Positions 9,327-16,612 of a DNA stretch of 64,000 nucleotides are shown here, one piece after another (position 1 is the stretch's first letter; every line of letters begins with the position of its first letter). The position numbers were made by a program, and so were the translations under genes. The notes under the pieces are model-generated. The model worked only from the letters and a program-made list of their open reading frames with translations. It searched no databases and had not been told where the DNA came from. Source of the stretch: Alphaproteobacteria bacterium (GTDB taxonomy: Bacteria > Pseudomonadota > Alphaproteobacteria > Micropepsales > Micropepsaceae); contig WGNJ01000011.1 of NCBI GenBank assembly GCA_016124635.1, forward strand, positions 62,001-126,000, written 5' to 3'.

Positions 9327-10112
9327 CGCCGCTCGAGGCGGAGCAGTCTGCTTGAAGTACAGCAACGCCAAGAACTGCCGAACTTGGTTCGCGACGCTGA
9401 CTTCGATAGGTGCTTTGGCCGGGTGATCGCCGAGATAGTCGGCAAGCTTAGCAAACCGGAAGCCGCGCTTGCGAAGGTCGTCGATGATGACCGGCAATGC
9501 TTCGGCCGTGTGCACACCACGCCCGTTGATGTGAAAGATCAAAATATTTCCCGGCTGAGTTAGCACCTGCGCCCGCCGGATCAGACCGTTGCGGCTTTCA
9601 AGTGGCGATGGATCGCCGGTGGCCCAGCTCCAATGGACAACTTTGTAGCCGAGACTTTCGATGAGCTTCAAATCGCTCCGATTGTAGTTGCCGGCGGGAA
9701 ATCTGAAGAACTGAGGTTGGCGTCCTGTCGCGGCTTCGATCGCTGCCTGAGCCCGCACCACTTGGTCGCGAACTTTTGTCAGCGATAGTTTCTCCATGTG
9801 GTTGGGATGGCTCCAGGAGTGATTTTCAATCTCGACGAAGTCGAGCTTCGACAGTTCGGTTACGTCCTCCGTGTTGGTCTGAACGAAGCGCCCGGTCACG
9901 AACACCGTAAAGGGAATTCTGTTGTCGAGGAGATAGTCGAGAACCGCTCTATCGAACGCCACGGGCTTGCCTTGCTCGCACGCGTCGAACGTGAGTGCGA
10001 TGACCTTCTCCTTCGTCGGCAACGCGGTAACGACGTCGGCGCAAGCAGGTACCGGTGCCAACAGGACGGCGGCAAGAAACGCAAAGCTACTGAGCTTCCA
10101 CATGACGATCAT
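9306..10112 (-). CDS. Secreted polysaccharide deacetylase (NodB-homology domain)
   Basis: 268 residues with a hydrophobic signal peptide (MWKLSSFAFLAAVLLAPVPA then CADVV). Carbohydrate-esterase-4 signatures: TFDACEQG (the TFD motif), ENHSWSHPNHME with the H-x3-H metal site, and RFPAGNYN (motif 3). It should remove N-acetyl groups from a cell-wall or exopolysaccharide in the periplasm. Two in-frame ATGs (10112, 10103) compete; the second gives a more compact signal peptide. The gene is upstream-isolated, facing away from parE across a 529-bp spacer, and converges on the GNAT gene with overlap. Confidence 0.88.
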   Translation of the reverse strand: MIVMWKLSSFAFLAAVLLAPVPACADVVTALPTKEKVIALTFDACEQGKPVAFDRAVLDYLLDNRIPFTVFVTGRFVQTNTEDVTELSKLDFVEIENHSWSHPNHMEKLSLTKVRDQVVRAQAAIEAATGRQPQFFRFPAGNYNRSDLKLIESLGYKVVHWSWATGDPSPLESRNGLIRRAQVLTQPGNILIFHINGRGVHTAEALPVIIDDLRKRGFRFAKLADYLGDHPAKAPIEVSVANQVRQFLALLYFKQTAPPRAALPRRLN

Positions 10113-10171
10113 CCATGCAGGGGCCCATCGAGTCGCGCAAGTGACACGTTGGCTTCTGATGAAAAGATTCT

Positions 10172-10297
10172 GCTGGCGTAGTGCGGGCTCGCTCTAGACG
10201 CTTGAGCGAGCCCGCGAGATCGGAGCCGCCCGCAGGACCTTGAGGAGAGACCACGGCTCCGTTTGCGCCAATCCTCCGTCAGGGAAGGAACGCCAGC
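10172..10297. ncRNA. Candidate structured RNA or regulatory inverted-repeat cluster (unidentified)
   Basis: An outer stem GCTGGCG (10172-10178) / CGCCAGC (10291-10297) encloses two strong hairpins: a perfect 12-bp stem GCGGGCTCGCTC / GAGCGAGCCCGC (10183-10194, 10204-10215, 9-nt loop) and an 8-bp stem CGGAGCCG / CGGCTCCG (10221-10228, 10254-10261). This multi-branched layout looks like a folded RNA of about 126 nt, but it lacks signatures I know for SRP RNA, RNase P, tmRNA or 6S RNA. Strand is undecided; the 12-bp hairpin has no U-tract on either strand. Confidence 0.3.
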
Positions 10298-10580
10298 GCA
10301 CTTAAGAGATAGAAATGAAGCAGGTAGCGTTCAAAACACAGCCCGGCGATAGCGGACTGAACGGTTGTTCAGGCGGGTGAGGCTGTTGCAGCGCAGATGT
10401 ATGCTCGCGGCGGCTGTCGGAAAGGCCAGAAAACAAGCACCGCTGTCCGCCGTTCCCACTCGCGTTCTTTCCAGCGCACTTCGCCAGGCAGTTCCACCGG
10501 TGCGCGTACGAGCGTAAACCACAGCCCGTTACAGGGACCGATCCTGTGAAAAAGGCAGGAAAATCACACTCAGTCCGCTC

Positions 10581-10608
10581 TTGGGGCAAGCCCGGTTCTC
10601 GCTATATT
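10581..10608 (+). promoter_or_regulatory. Putative sigma-70-type promoter of parE
   Basis: TTGGGG, a 16-bp spacer, then TATATT, 33 bp before the parE start codon. The -10 is good and the -35 is mediocre. Confidence 0.4.
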
Positions 10609-10641
10609 CGTCGCCATTCCCCGACTCGGAGAAAAGTATCG

Positions 10642-12627
10642 ATGGCTCGAGCCGCTGCCAAAGCCGATCTCTTTGACCGTGATGAAAAGGGAAGCATGGA
10701 CTACACGGCCAAAGACATTGAGGTCCTTGAGGGCCTGGAGCCGGTTCGCCGCCGGCCTGGCATGTACATCGGCGGAACGGACGAGCGCGCGCTGCACCAC
10801 TTGGCAGCTGAGATTCTCGACAACGCGATGGACGAAGCCGTCGCCGGCTATGCGAGCCGCATAGAGATCACGCTCGAGCGCGACAACACGCTGAACATTC
10901 GCGACAATGGCCGCGGCATTCCGGTCGACCCTCATCCGAAGTTCAAGTCGAAGTCGGCGCTCGAAGTGATCCTGACGATGCTGCATTCGGGCGGAAAGTT
11001 CAAAACCGGCGCCTATGAAACGAGCGGCGGTCTGCACGGCGTCGGTTCGTCCGTCGTAAATGCGTTGTCCGAGTGGCTCGAAGTCGAGGTCGTAAAGGAT
11101 CGCGTGTCATGGACGCAGCGCTATGAGCGCGGCGTGCCGGTGACGAAGCTCAAAAACACCGGCTCCGTCCAAAACCGCCGCGGCACCACAATCCGCTTCA
11201 AACCCGACATCAAGATCTTCGGGCCCGACGAGCGCTTCCGCCCCTCCCGCCTCTACCGCATGGCGCGCTCCAAGGCGTATCTGTTTCGCGGCGTCGAGAT
11301 CCGTTGGAGCTGCGATCCGTCGCTGATCACCGGCAACGATCAAACCCCAACCGAAGAGACGCTTCATTTTCCCGGCGGGCTAGCCGACTTCCTCGAGTCG
11401 ACGATCAAGGGCGCGGCAACCGTGACCCCGCGCCCGTTTGCCGGCCGCGTCGACGCCAAAGATGGTCGCGGCATCGTCGAGTGGGCCATCACTTGGTCGC
11501 CGGCGATCGACTCGTTCAACAATTCCTACTGCAACACCATTCCGACGCCTCAGGGCGGAACGCACGATCAGGGATTACGCACGGCATTGACGAAAGCGTT
11601 GCGCGGCTACGGCGATCTCACGAACAATCGCAAAGCTGCGCAGATAACCGCCGACGACGTGCTCGGCTCGGCGCAGGCGATGCTCTCCGTCTTCATTCGC
11701 GATCCGCAATTCCAGGGGCAGACGAAGGACCGCCTGTCGAACCCTGAGGCGCAGCGCCTGGTCGAAAACACGGTGCGCGACCACTTCGACCACTGGCTCG
11801 CGGATTCCCCGGCCGACGCCAATCGCTTGCTCGGCTTCGTCATCGAGCAGTCTGAAGAGCGTTTGAAGCGCAGAGCGGAGAAGGAAGTCAGCCGCCAGAG
11901 CGCCACGCGAAAATTACGCCTCCCCGGAAAGCTCGCGGATTGCACCGAGCAGTCGGCGGAGGGTACCGAAATTTTCCTTGTCGAAGGCGACTCGGCCGGC
12001 GGCTCCGCGAAGCAGGCGCGCGACCGCAACACCCAGGCTGTGCTTCCGCTCCGCGGCAAGATACTCAACGTTGCAAGCGCGGCGGCCGGCAAACTTGCGA
12101 GCAACCAAGAGCTGGCCGACCTCATTCAAGCGCTCGGCTGCGCCACGGGCGAGCGCTATCGCGAAGACGATCTGCGCTACGAAAAAGTCGTCATCATGAC
12201 CGACGCCGATGTCGACGGCGCGCATATCGCGTCTCTTTTGATCACGTTCTTCTATCGCGAGCTGCCGCACTTGATCACCGGCGGCCACCTCTATCTGGCG
12301 ATGCCGCCGCTCTACAAGTTGACGCAAGGCAACAAGACGATGTACGCGCGCGACGACGCTCATCGCGACAAACTTTTGAAGAGCGAGTTCCGAGCGAACG
12401 CCAAAGTGGAGATCGGTCGCTTCAAAGGCCTCGGCGAGATGATGCCGGCGCAGCTCAAGGAGACGACGATGAAGCCCGGCTCGCGCACGCTGCTGCGTGT
12501 GGCCATTGCCAGCGAGGCCTCCGAGGAGACCGACAATCTTGTCGAACGTCTGATGGGCAAGAAGCCGGAGCTGCGCTTCCAATACATCCAAGAGCACGCC
12601 CAGTTTGCCAAGGACATCGACGTGTGA
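10642..12627 (+). CDS. parE: DNA topoisomerase IV subunit B
   Basis: 661-residue ATPase subunit of topoisomerase IV, which with ParC decatenates daughter chromosomes. GHKL ATPase motifs EILDNAMDEAVAG and DNGRGIPVDPH are followed by GGLHGVGSSVVNALS, the transducer QTK-type loop QGQTKDRLSNPEAQ, and the TOPRIM domain (FLVEGDSAGGSAKQA and MTDADVDGAHIASLL). Length and absence of the long GyrB-type insertion favour ParE. The ATG at 10642 (MARAAAKADLFDRDE) follows GGAGA at a suitable distance. Its stop overlaps the GTG start of the macro-domain gene by four bases, so the next product is translationally coupled. Confidence 0.95.
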   Translation: MARAAAKADLFDRDEKGSMDYTAKDIEVLEGLEPVRRRPGMYIGGTDERALHHLAAEILDNAMDEAVAGYASRIEITLERDNTLNIRDNGRGIPVDPHPKFKSKSALEVILTMLHSGGKFKTGAYETSGGLHGVGSSVVNALSEWLEVEVVKDRVSWTQRYERGVPVTKLKNTGSVQNRRGTTIRFKPDIKIFGPDERFRPSRLYRMARSKAYLFRGVEIRWSCDPSLITGNDQTPTEETLHFPGGLADFLESTIKGAATVTPRPFAGRVDAKDGRGIVEWAITWSPAIDSFNNSYCNTIPTPQGGTHDQGLRTALTKALRGYGDLTNNRKAAQITADDVLGSAQAMLSVFIRDPQFQGQTKDRLSNPEAQRLVENTVRDHFDHWLADSPADANRLLGFVIEQSEERLKRRAEKEVSRQSATRKLRLPGKLADCTEQSAEGTEIFLVEGDSAGGSAKQARDRNTQAVLPLRGKILNVASAAAGKLASNQELADLIQALGCATGERYREDDLRYEKVVIMTDADVDGAHIASLLITFFYRELPHLITGGHLYLAMPPLYKLTQGNKTMYARDDAHRDKLLKSEFRANAKVEIGRFKGLGEMMPAQLKETTMKPGSRTLLRVAIASEASEETDNLVERLMGKKPELRFQYIQEHAQFAKDIDV

Positions 12628-13157
12628 GCGCGTCGCCGGCCCGCATTGAGGTCGTGCGCGCCGATATCACGACGCTGGAAGTCGATGTCATCGTCAATGC
12701 CGCCAACAGCCGGCTCGTGCCCGGCGGTGGCGTCGACGGCGCGATCAACCGCGCGGCAGGCCCCGATCTCGCCAAGGCCATGGCAGGTCTCGGTCGTTGC
12801 CCGACGGGTGAAGCCGTCGTCACGCCGGCCTTCAAGCTGAAGGCCAAACACGTGATCCACACCGTGGCTCCGGTCTATGCGCAACATCCCGAGAAGGATG
12901 TCTGGCGCCTGCTCGGCAGCTGTTATCGCAACGCGCTCGGCCTTGCGCATGATCACAAGGCGCACAGCATCGCGTTCCCAAGCCTCGGTACCGGCGTCTA
13001 CGGCATCCCGATCGCTCAGGCCTGCAAAGTTGCGATCACAGAAGTCCAGGCGCACCTTGCGACGAAGCCTCGACCTCACCACATCGTCTTCTGTTGCTTC
13101 AGCGAGTCCGACGCTGCCCTCTACCGCGCCGCGTTGGAGTCAAAAGAAGGCTATTGA
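12624..13157 (+). CDS. Macro-domain protein (probable ADP-ribose / O-acetyl-ADP-ribose hydrolase)
   Basis: 177 residues, almost entirely one macro domain. Visible binding loops are DVIVNAANSRLVPGGGVDG and INRAAGP for the ADP-ribose site, CPTGEAVVTPAFKLKAKHV, and FPSLGTGVYGIP for the phosphate loop. The order N-A-A-N, GGGVD, GTGVYG matches the MacroD/YmdB-like class that hydrolyses ADP-ribose adducts or O-acetyl-ADP-ribose. The start is GTG at 12624, sharing GTGA with the parE stop; no other start keeps the domain intact. The stop overlaps the next small gene by one base (TGATG). Linkage to a topoisomerase subunit is unexplained. Confidence 0.9.
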   Translation: MSASPARIEVVRADITTLEVDVIVNAANSRLVPGGGVDGAINRAAGPDLAKAMAGLGRCPTGEAVVTPAFKLKAKHVIHTVAPVYAQHPEKDVWRLLGSCYRNALGLAHDHKAHSIAFPSLGTGVYGIPIAQACKVAITEVQAHLATKPRPHHIVFCCFSESDAALYRAALESKEGY

Positions 13158-13417
13158 TGTCTTTCTTCACTGAGGTCATTGGAGAATTTCTAAAGGAACT
13201 TGGCGGCGCGGTGACCGGTGCCACGTTTGATGCGATCGGTAGAAGGCTGTCTCGCCGGACGCGCGCCCATGTGTGCTCATACACCATGACTTGCCGCCAA
13301 TGCGGGCGCGTCAAATCGGCCAGCGAGTCACAGGCGGCTGCCTGGAAAGAGAACCCAGGCAAGCCGCGCCGTTGTCAGAAGTGCCGAGGCATGACGACCC
13401 ATACGCTATCGACTTAG
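13157..13417 (+). CDS. Small hypothetical protein with paired CxxC motifs
   Basis: 86 residues. The N-terminal part (SFFTEVIGEFLKELGGAVTG) is amphipathic or weakly hydrophobic; the C-terminal half has CRQCGR and, about 26 residues on, CQKCRG, consistent with a four-Cys zinc-ribbon-like knuckle. It is rich in Arg and Lys. ATG at 13157 shares one base with the macro-domain stop and follows AGAAGG, so translation is coupled. I do not recognise the family. Its last four bases overlap the convergent sterol-desaturase-like gene. The real-gene call rests on coupling and the paired cysteines. Confidence 0.65.
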   Translation: MSFFTEVIGEFLKELGGAVTGATFDAIGRRLSRRTRAHVCSYTMTCRQCGRVKSASESQAAAWKENPGKPRRCQKCRGMTTHTLST

Positions 13418-14226
13418 CCTTCCGGCTTTGCGCGGCGGAACGGGTAGATCATCTGTCCGATGAGCCCGCGCGGCACGGGATCGTCGACACCGAACACTTG
13501 CGGCTGTTCGCCCTTCGGCATGTAGAACGTGCCGAACAAGAGGTCCCAGATCGGAAAGAACCCGGCGAAGTTTCTATCCTTGCCCTCTTCCGCACTCGTG
13601 TGATGCCAACGGTGAAATGCCGGGCTGGCGATCAGGTAACGGAATGGGCCATAGCTCCAATTGAGATTGGCGTGCAGCGTGATCGCATAGATTGGAATGA
13701 AGGCTGAGAACGCCGCGACCGCGGCCGCGTTGAATCCCAATGCGACGATTGGCACGGCTTGAACGATGCGGGCGATAATGTCGTTGACGGGATGCAGCCG
13801 CACCGACGACAGCCAGTCCAGATCCTGCGACGAATGATGCACGGCATGGAACGGCCAACGCCAACCGCCGTGAAACCAGCGGTGCTGCCAATAACCGATG
13901 AAATCGCCGATGAGGAATATCTCGATCGCTTGCTGCCAAAGCGGCTGAGCGCCGATCACGCCGTGACCCTTGGTGACGTCCTTCAGATTGTGCAGATCGA
14001 TCCCGTTCGCGAGCGCGATCGGAATCAATGCGATGGCGACAGCGAGCGGTGTAATCAGCCGCGTCACGAAGGGCGTGAACAGCCAATAGACGACGTCGGT
14101 CAAGAAGCCGCGGCGGAAGGTCCGTTGCCCCGGCACCGAGGGAAAAAGCTTCTGCAGCACGAAGAACGCGACCGAGAGGATCAGAAAGCCGATCGCGATG
14201 TTCTGAAGTGTGGGCATATCGCGCAT
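13414..14226 (-). CDS. Sterol desaturase / fatty acid hydroxylase family membrane protein
   Basis: 270 residues with several hydrophobic segments (about residues 5-25, 40-70, 95-110 and around 170-200). The di-iron histidine clusters are present in order: HRWFHGG, HAVHHSSQD, and FHRWHHTSAEE, as in the sterol desaturase/hydroxylase superfamily. It probably hydroxylates or desaturates a lipid in the inner membrane; the substrate is unknown. Start 14226 (MRDMPTLQNIAIGF) is supported by GGAGG seven bases upstream; a longer frame to 14259 lacks such a site. It overlaps the small Cys-pair gene end by four bases. Confidence 0.88.
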   Translation of the reverse strand: MRDMPTLQNIAIGFLILSVAFFVLQKLFPSVPGQRTFRRGFLTDVVYWLFTPFVTRLITPLAVAIALIPIALANGIDLHNLKDVTKGHGVIGAQPLWQQAIEIFLIGDFIGYWQHRWFHGGWRWPFHAVHHSSQDLDWLSSVRLHPVNDIIARIVQAVPIVALGFNAAAVAAFSAFIPIYAITLHANLNWSYGPFRYLIASPAFHRWHHTSAEEGKDRNFAGFFPIWDLLFGTFYMPKGEQPQVFGVDDPVPRGLIGQMIYPFRRAKPEG

Positions 14227-14283
14227 TCCAACGCCTCCGCCAGTCACGACAGGCTTCAACGGAGGCAGCCGAAGATTCCGGCG

Positions 14284-14808
14284 CTATTTTGCCGGCGAAT
14301 AGATCAAATCGAACGATGGCTGGAATGTCTTCCCGCCGTCGGTCGAAATCGTCCCGGACTGGCGGACCGTTCCGTCGGGCCTCGGCTCAAAGGTCATGGT
14401 GAGTTTCACCGGTGCCATCTGCGGTGTCGAAACATCGTCCGATGCAAGCTGCATGGCGCCGTCCTTCAACGCGCCGACATAGTGCACCTGGTTCCCGGTC
14501 GTGCCGACCCATGTTTGGTGCCACTTACCGTCTGCCTGATCGTAGACGTTGAGGCTGTGGCCGGTGCCGCCGTTCGAGCCGGTCCAACTCTCGAGAATCG
14601 CGCAGCCTCGATCCAGCAGCGTGACCTCGCTTGAGCCGGCGGGCTGCCCTGTTGCCGCACTCGTCACCGTCCATTTTCCCACCCAAAAGTCGAATTGGCG
14701 GTAGTTGGGTCCAGGGCACCCGAAATTGGGTGGCGGTGCCGGCGCGGGTGCAGCGTTCGCCGCGATAGAGAACAACCCCATAAGTCCAGCAATCGCAACG
14801 CGCCGCAT
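14284..14808 (-). CDS. Secreted hypothetical protein, DUF1579-like
   Basis: 174 residues with a signal peptide (MRRVAIAGLMGLFSIAANA then APAPAPPP). The mature part opens with FDFWVGKWTV and continues with alternating beta-strand-like segments (GSNGGTGHSLNVYD, KWHQTWVG), resembling the lipocalin-like DUF1579 family. Function unknown. The start at 14808 has GAGGG upstream. It lies 57 bp from the sterol-desaturase-like gene on the same strand, so co-transcription is possible. Divergent from the helicase gene. Confidence 0.75.
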   Translation of the reverse strand: MRRVAIAGLMGLFSIAANAAPAPAPPPNFGCPGPNYRQFDFWVGKWTVTSAATGQPAGSSEVTLLDRGCAILESWTGSNGGTGHSLNVYDQADGKWHQTWVGTTGNQVHYVGALKDGAMQLASDDVSTPQMAPVKLTMTFEPRPDGTVRQSGTISTDGGKTFQPSFDLIYSPAK

Positions 14809-14918
14809 ACGGTCCCTCGATCTCGACCTAGCCGGACACTAGGTGAGATTTCGCTGCACCACCCCCTCAACAAAGGGTGCAAAGAGAGCCAAAACCGCAG
14901 TCGCGGCTTCACCTTCAG

Positions 14919-14946
14919 TTGACAAAACGCGGCTAAACTCTATGTT
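14919..14946 (+). promoter_or_regulatory. Putative sigma-70-type promoter of the helicase gene
   Basis: Perfect -35 TTGACA, 16-bp spacer, -10 TATGTT, about 143 bp upstream of the helicase ATG. This would leave a long leader, as is common for cold-inducible DEAD-box genes; no cold-shock element was recognised in it. Confidence 0.5.
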
Positions 14947-15089
14947 GCATCGCAATATTGCTGATCGCGCACAGGTTTCGATTCGAGCCGATGCTGCGCG
15001 GAGCCGCATGACCGTACGTGGTTGGTCTGCCTGCGAGGGGCATTCCGGCCTTGGGAAACAGAACCTCTCGCTGGAGTTGTTGAAGACGA

Positions 15090-16598
15090 ATGAGTTTTGA
15101 TGAACTCGGCCTATCGGCCGAAGTGCTGCGTGCAATCGCAGAAGCCGGGTACACGACACCCACCCCGATCCAAGCCAAAGCCATCCCAGTCGCTCTGTCG
15201 GGCCGCGACCTCATCGGTATCGCCCAAACGGGCACAGGCAAGACCGCGGGCTTTACGCTGCCGATGATCGAAAAGCTCGCTGCTGGCCGGGCCAAGGCGC
15301 GTATGCCGCGCTCGCTGGTGCTGGAGCCGACACGCGAGCTCGCCGCTCAGGTCGCCGAGAGCTTCGAGAAATACGGCAGGTACCACAAGCTCTCGATGGC
15401 ACTCCTGATCGGTGGCGTTTCGTTCGGCGATCAGGACGCCAAGATTGATCGCGGCGTCGACGTGCTGATCGCGACGCCGGGCCGCCTCCTCGACCACTTC
15501 GAACGCGGCAAGCTTCTCCTTAACGGCGTCCAGAAGCTGGTGATCGATGAAGCGGACCGCATGCTCGACATGGGCTTCATCCCCGACATCGAGCGCATCT
15601 GCAAGCTGCTGCCGCCGACGCGCCAGACGCTGTTCTTCTCCGCGACGATGCCGCCGGAGATCAAGCGCCTCACCGAGCAATTTCTGCGCAATCCTGAACG
15701 CATCGAAGTTTCGAAGCCCGCCACCGCCGCAACGACCATCGAACAAAAGGTCGTCGGCATTCCGGGTCACGATCCCAAGCTGAAGCGCGAAGCCCTCCGT
15801 CGTGTGATCCGCGGCCAGAACGTGGTCAACGCGATCATCTTCTGCAACCGCAAACGCGATGTCGACATCGTCTACAAGTCCCTGTCGAAGCATGGCTTCT
15901 CGGTCGGCGTACTGCACGGCGATCTTCCTCAGCCGGTGCGCATGAAGACGCTTGAGGGCTTCCGCAACGGCGACGTCCAGCTCATGGTCGCGAGCGACGT
16001 CGCTGCCCGCGGTCTGGACCTGCCGCAGGTCAGCCATGTCTTCAATTACGACGTCCCGATCCACGCCGACGATTACGTCCACCGTATTGGCCGGACCGGC
16101 CGCGCCGGACGCGCCGGACACGCCTTCATGCTCGCCGCACCCTCCGACCACAAATGGCTCTCGGCTATCGAAAAGCTGATCGGCAAAGCGATCGAACGGG
16201 AAGAGATGGAGGGGCTTGAAGGTATCTCATCGGGTGAGCGTGAGCATGGCCATGGTCGCGATCGCGACCGCCGCGGACGCGGCCGATCACGTGACCGCCG
16301 CAGTCACGACAAGCAGCGTGCAGAGGTCAACGATCAACCACCGGCCTTGGCTGAGCTTTCGGCGCCTACTTCGGCCGACGACGCGCCGCGCGAGAGCAAG
16401 CCGCGCCGCCACGAGAAGCCGAAGCAGGAGCATCACGCCAAGGCTCAGCAAAAGCCGAAGAAGGAGCCGCGCAAGCCGGACGCCGATCCCAAAGGCGATC
16501 GCATGATCGGCATGGGGGATCACACGCCTGCGTTCTTGCTAAAGCCCGTGCCGCAGCATTTGCTCCGCAAGAAGAAGAAGGTGACCGAGGCCGCCTAG
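15090..16598 (+). CDS. DEAD-box ATP-dependent RNA helicase (RhlE type)
   Basis: 502 residues: RecA-like domain 1 with the Q motif (PTPIQAKAIPVAL), Walker A AQTGTGKTAGF, PTRELAAQ, the DEAD box VIDEADRMLDMGF and FSATMPPE; domain 2 with GDLPQPVRMKTLEGF, ASDVAARGLDLPQV and HRIGRTGRAGR. After about residue 370 comes a long low-complexity tail rich in Arg, Asp, Lys and His that would bind RNA nonspecifically. Such proteins act in rRNA maturation and mRNA decay with RNase E (encoded in this window). RhlE-like is the best class from overall layout. A bidirectional hairpin terminator overlaps the stop. Confidence 0.92.
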   Translation: MSFDELGLSAEVLRAIAEAGYTTPTPIQAKAIPVALSGRDLIGIAQTGTGKTAGFTLPMIEKLAAGRAKARMPRSLVLEPTRELAAQVAESFEKYGRYHKLSMALLIGGVSFGDQDAKIDRGVDVLIATPGRLLDHFERGKLLLNGVQKLVIDEADRMLDMGFIPDIERICKLLPPTRQTLFFSATMPPEIKRLTEQFLRNPERIEVSKPATAATTIEQKVVGIPGHDPKLKREALRRVIRGQNVVNAIIFCNRKRDVDIVYKSLSKHGFSVGVLHGDLPQPVRMKTLEGFRNGDVQLMVASDVAARGLDLPQVSHVFNYDVPIHADDYVHRIGRTGRAGRAGHAFMLAAPSDHKWLSAIEKLIGKAIEREEMEGLEGISSGEREHGHGRDRDRRGRGRSRDRRSHDKQRAEVNDQPPALAELSAPTSADDAPRESKPRRHEKPKQEHHAKAQQKPKKEPRKPDADPKGDRMIGMGDHTPAFLLKPVPQHLLRKKKKVTEAA

Positions 16599-16607
16599 CG
16601 CGGCCTC
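16587..16607. terminator. Bidirectional hairpin terminator between convergent genes
   Basis: Stem GAGGCCGC / GCGGCCTC (8 bp) with loop CTAGC that contains the helicase stop codon; followed on the plus strand by TTTCCTC. Serves the helicase and possibly the convergent dehydrogenase gene. Confidence 0.6.
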
Positions 16608-16612
16608 TTTCC

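Larger units (their letters stand above)
10113..10641. other. 529-bp intergenic region with inverted repeats between divergent genes
   Basis: No convincing coding frame. From left to right it holds a set of three nested or serial inverted repeats (10172-10297), a small perfect palindrome CTGAAC-GGTT-GTTCAG at 10357-10372, and a plausible promoter for parE near 10581-10608. An in-frame extension of parE upstream to 10546 exists but has a ribosome site only at the 10642 start. Confidence 0.6.

Noticed and set aside
10172..10297. Identity as SRP, 6S, tmRNA or RNase P RNA
   Set aside because: None of the conserved sequence blocks of these RNAs is present on either strand.
15111..16151. Long open frame antisense to the helicase gene (346 codons)
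   Set aside because: Same G+C-bias effect; no ribosome site, and composition is unlike real proteins (Asp/Arg-rich).
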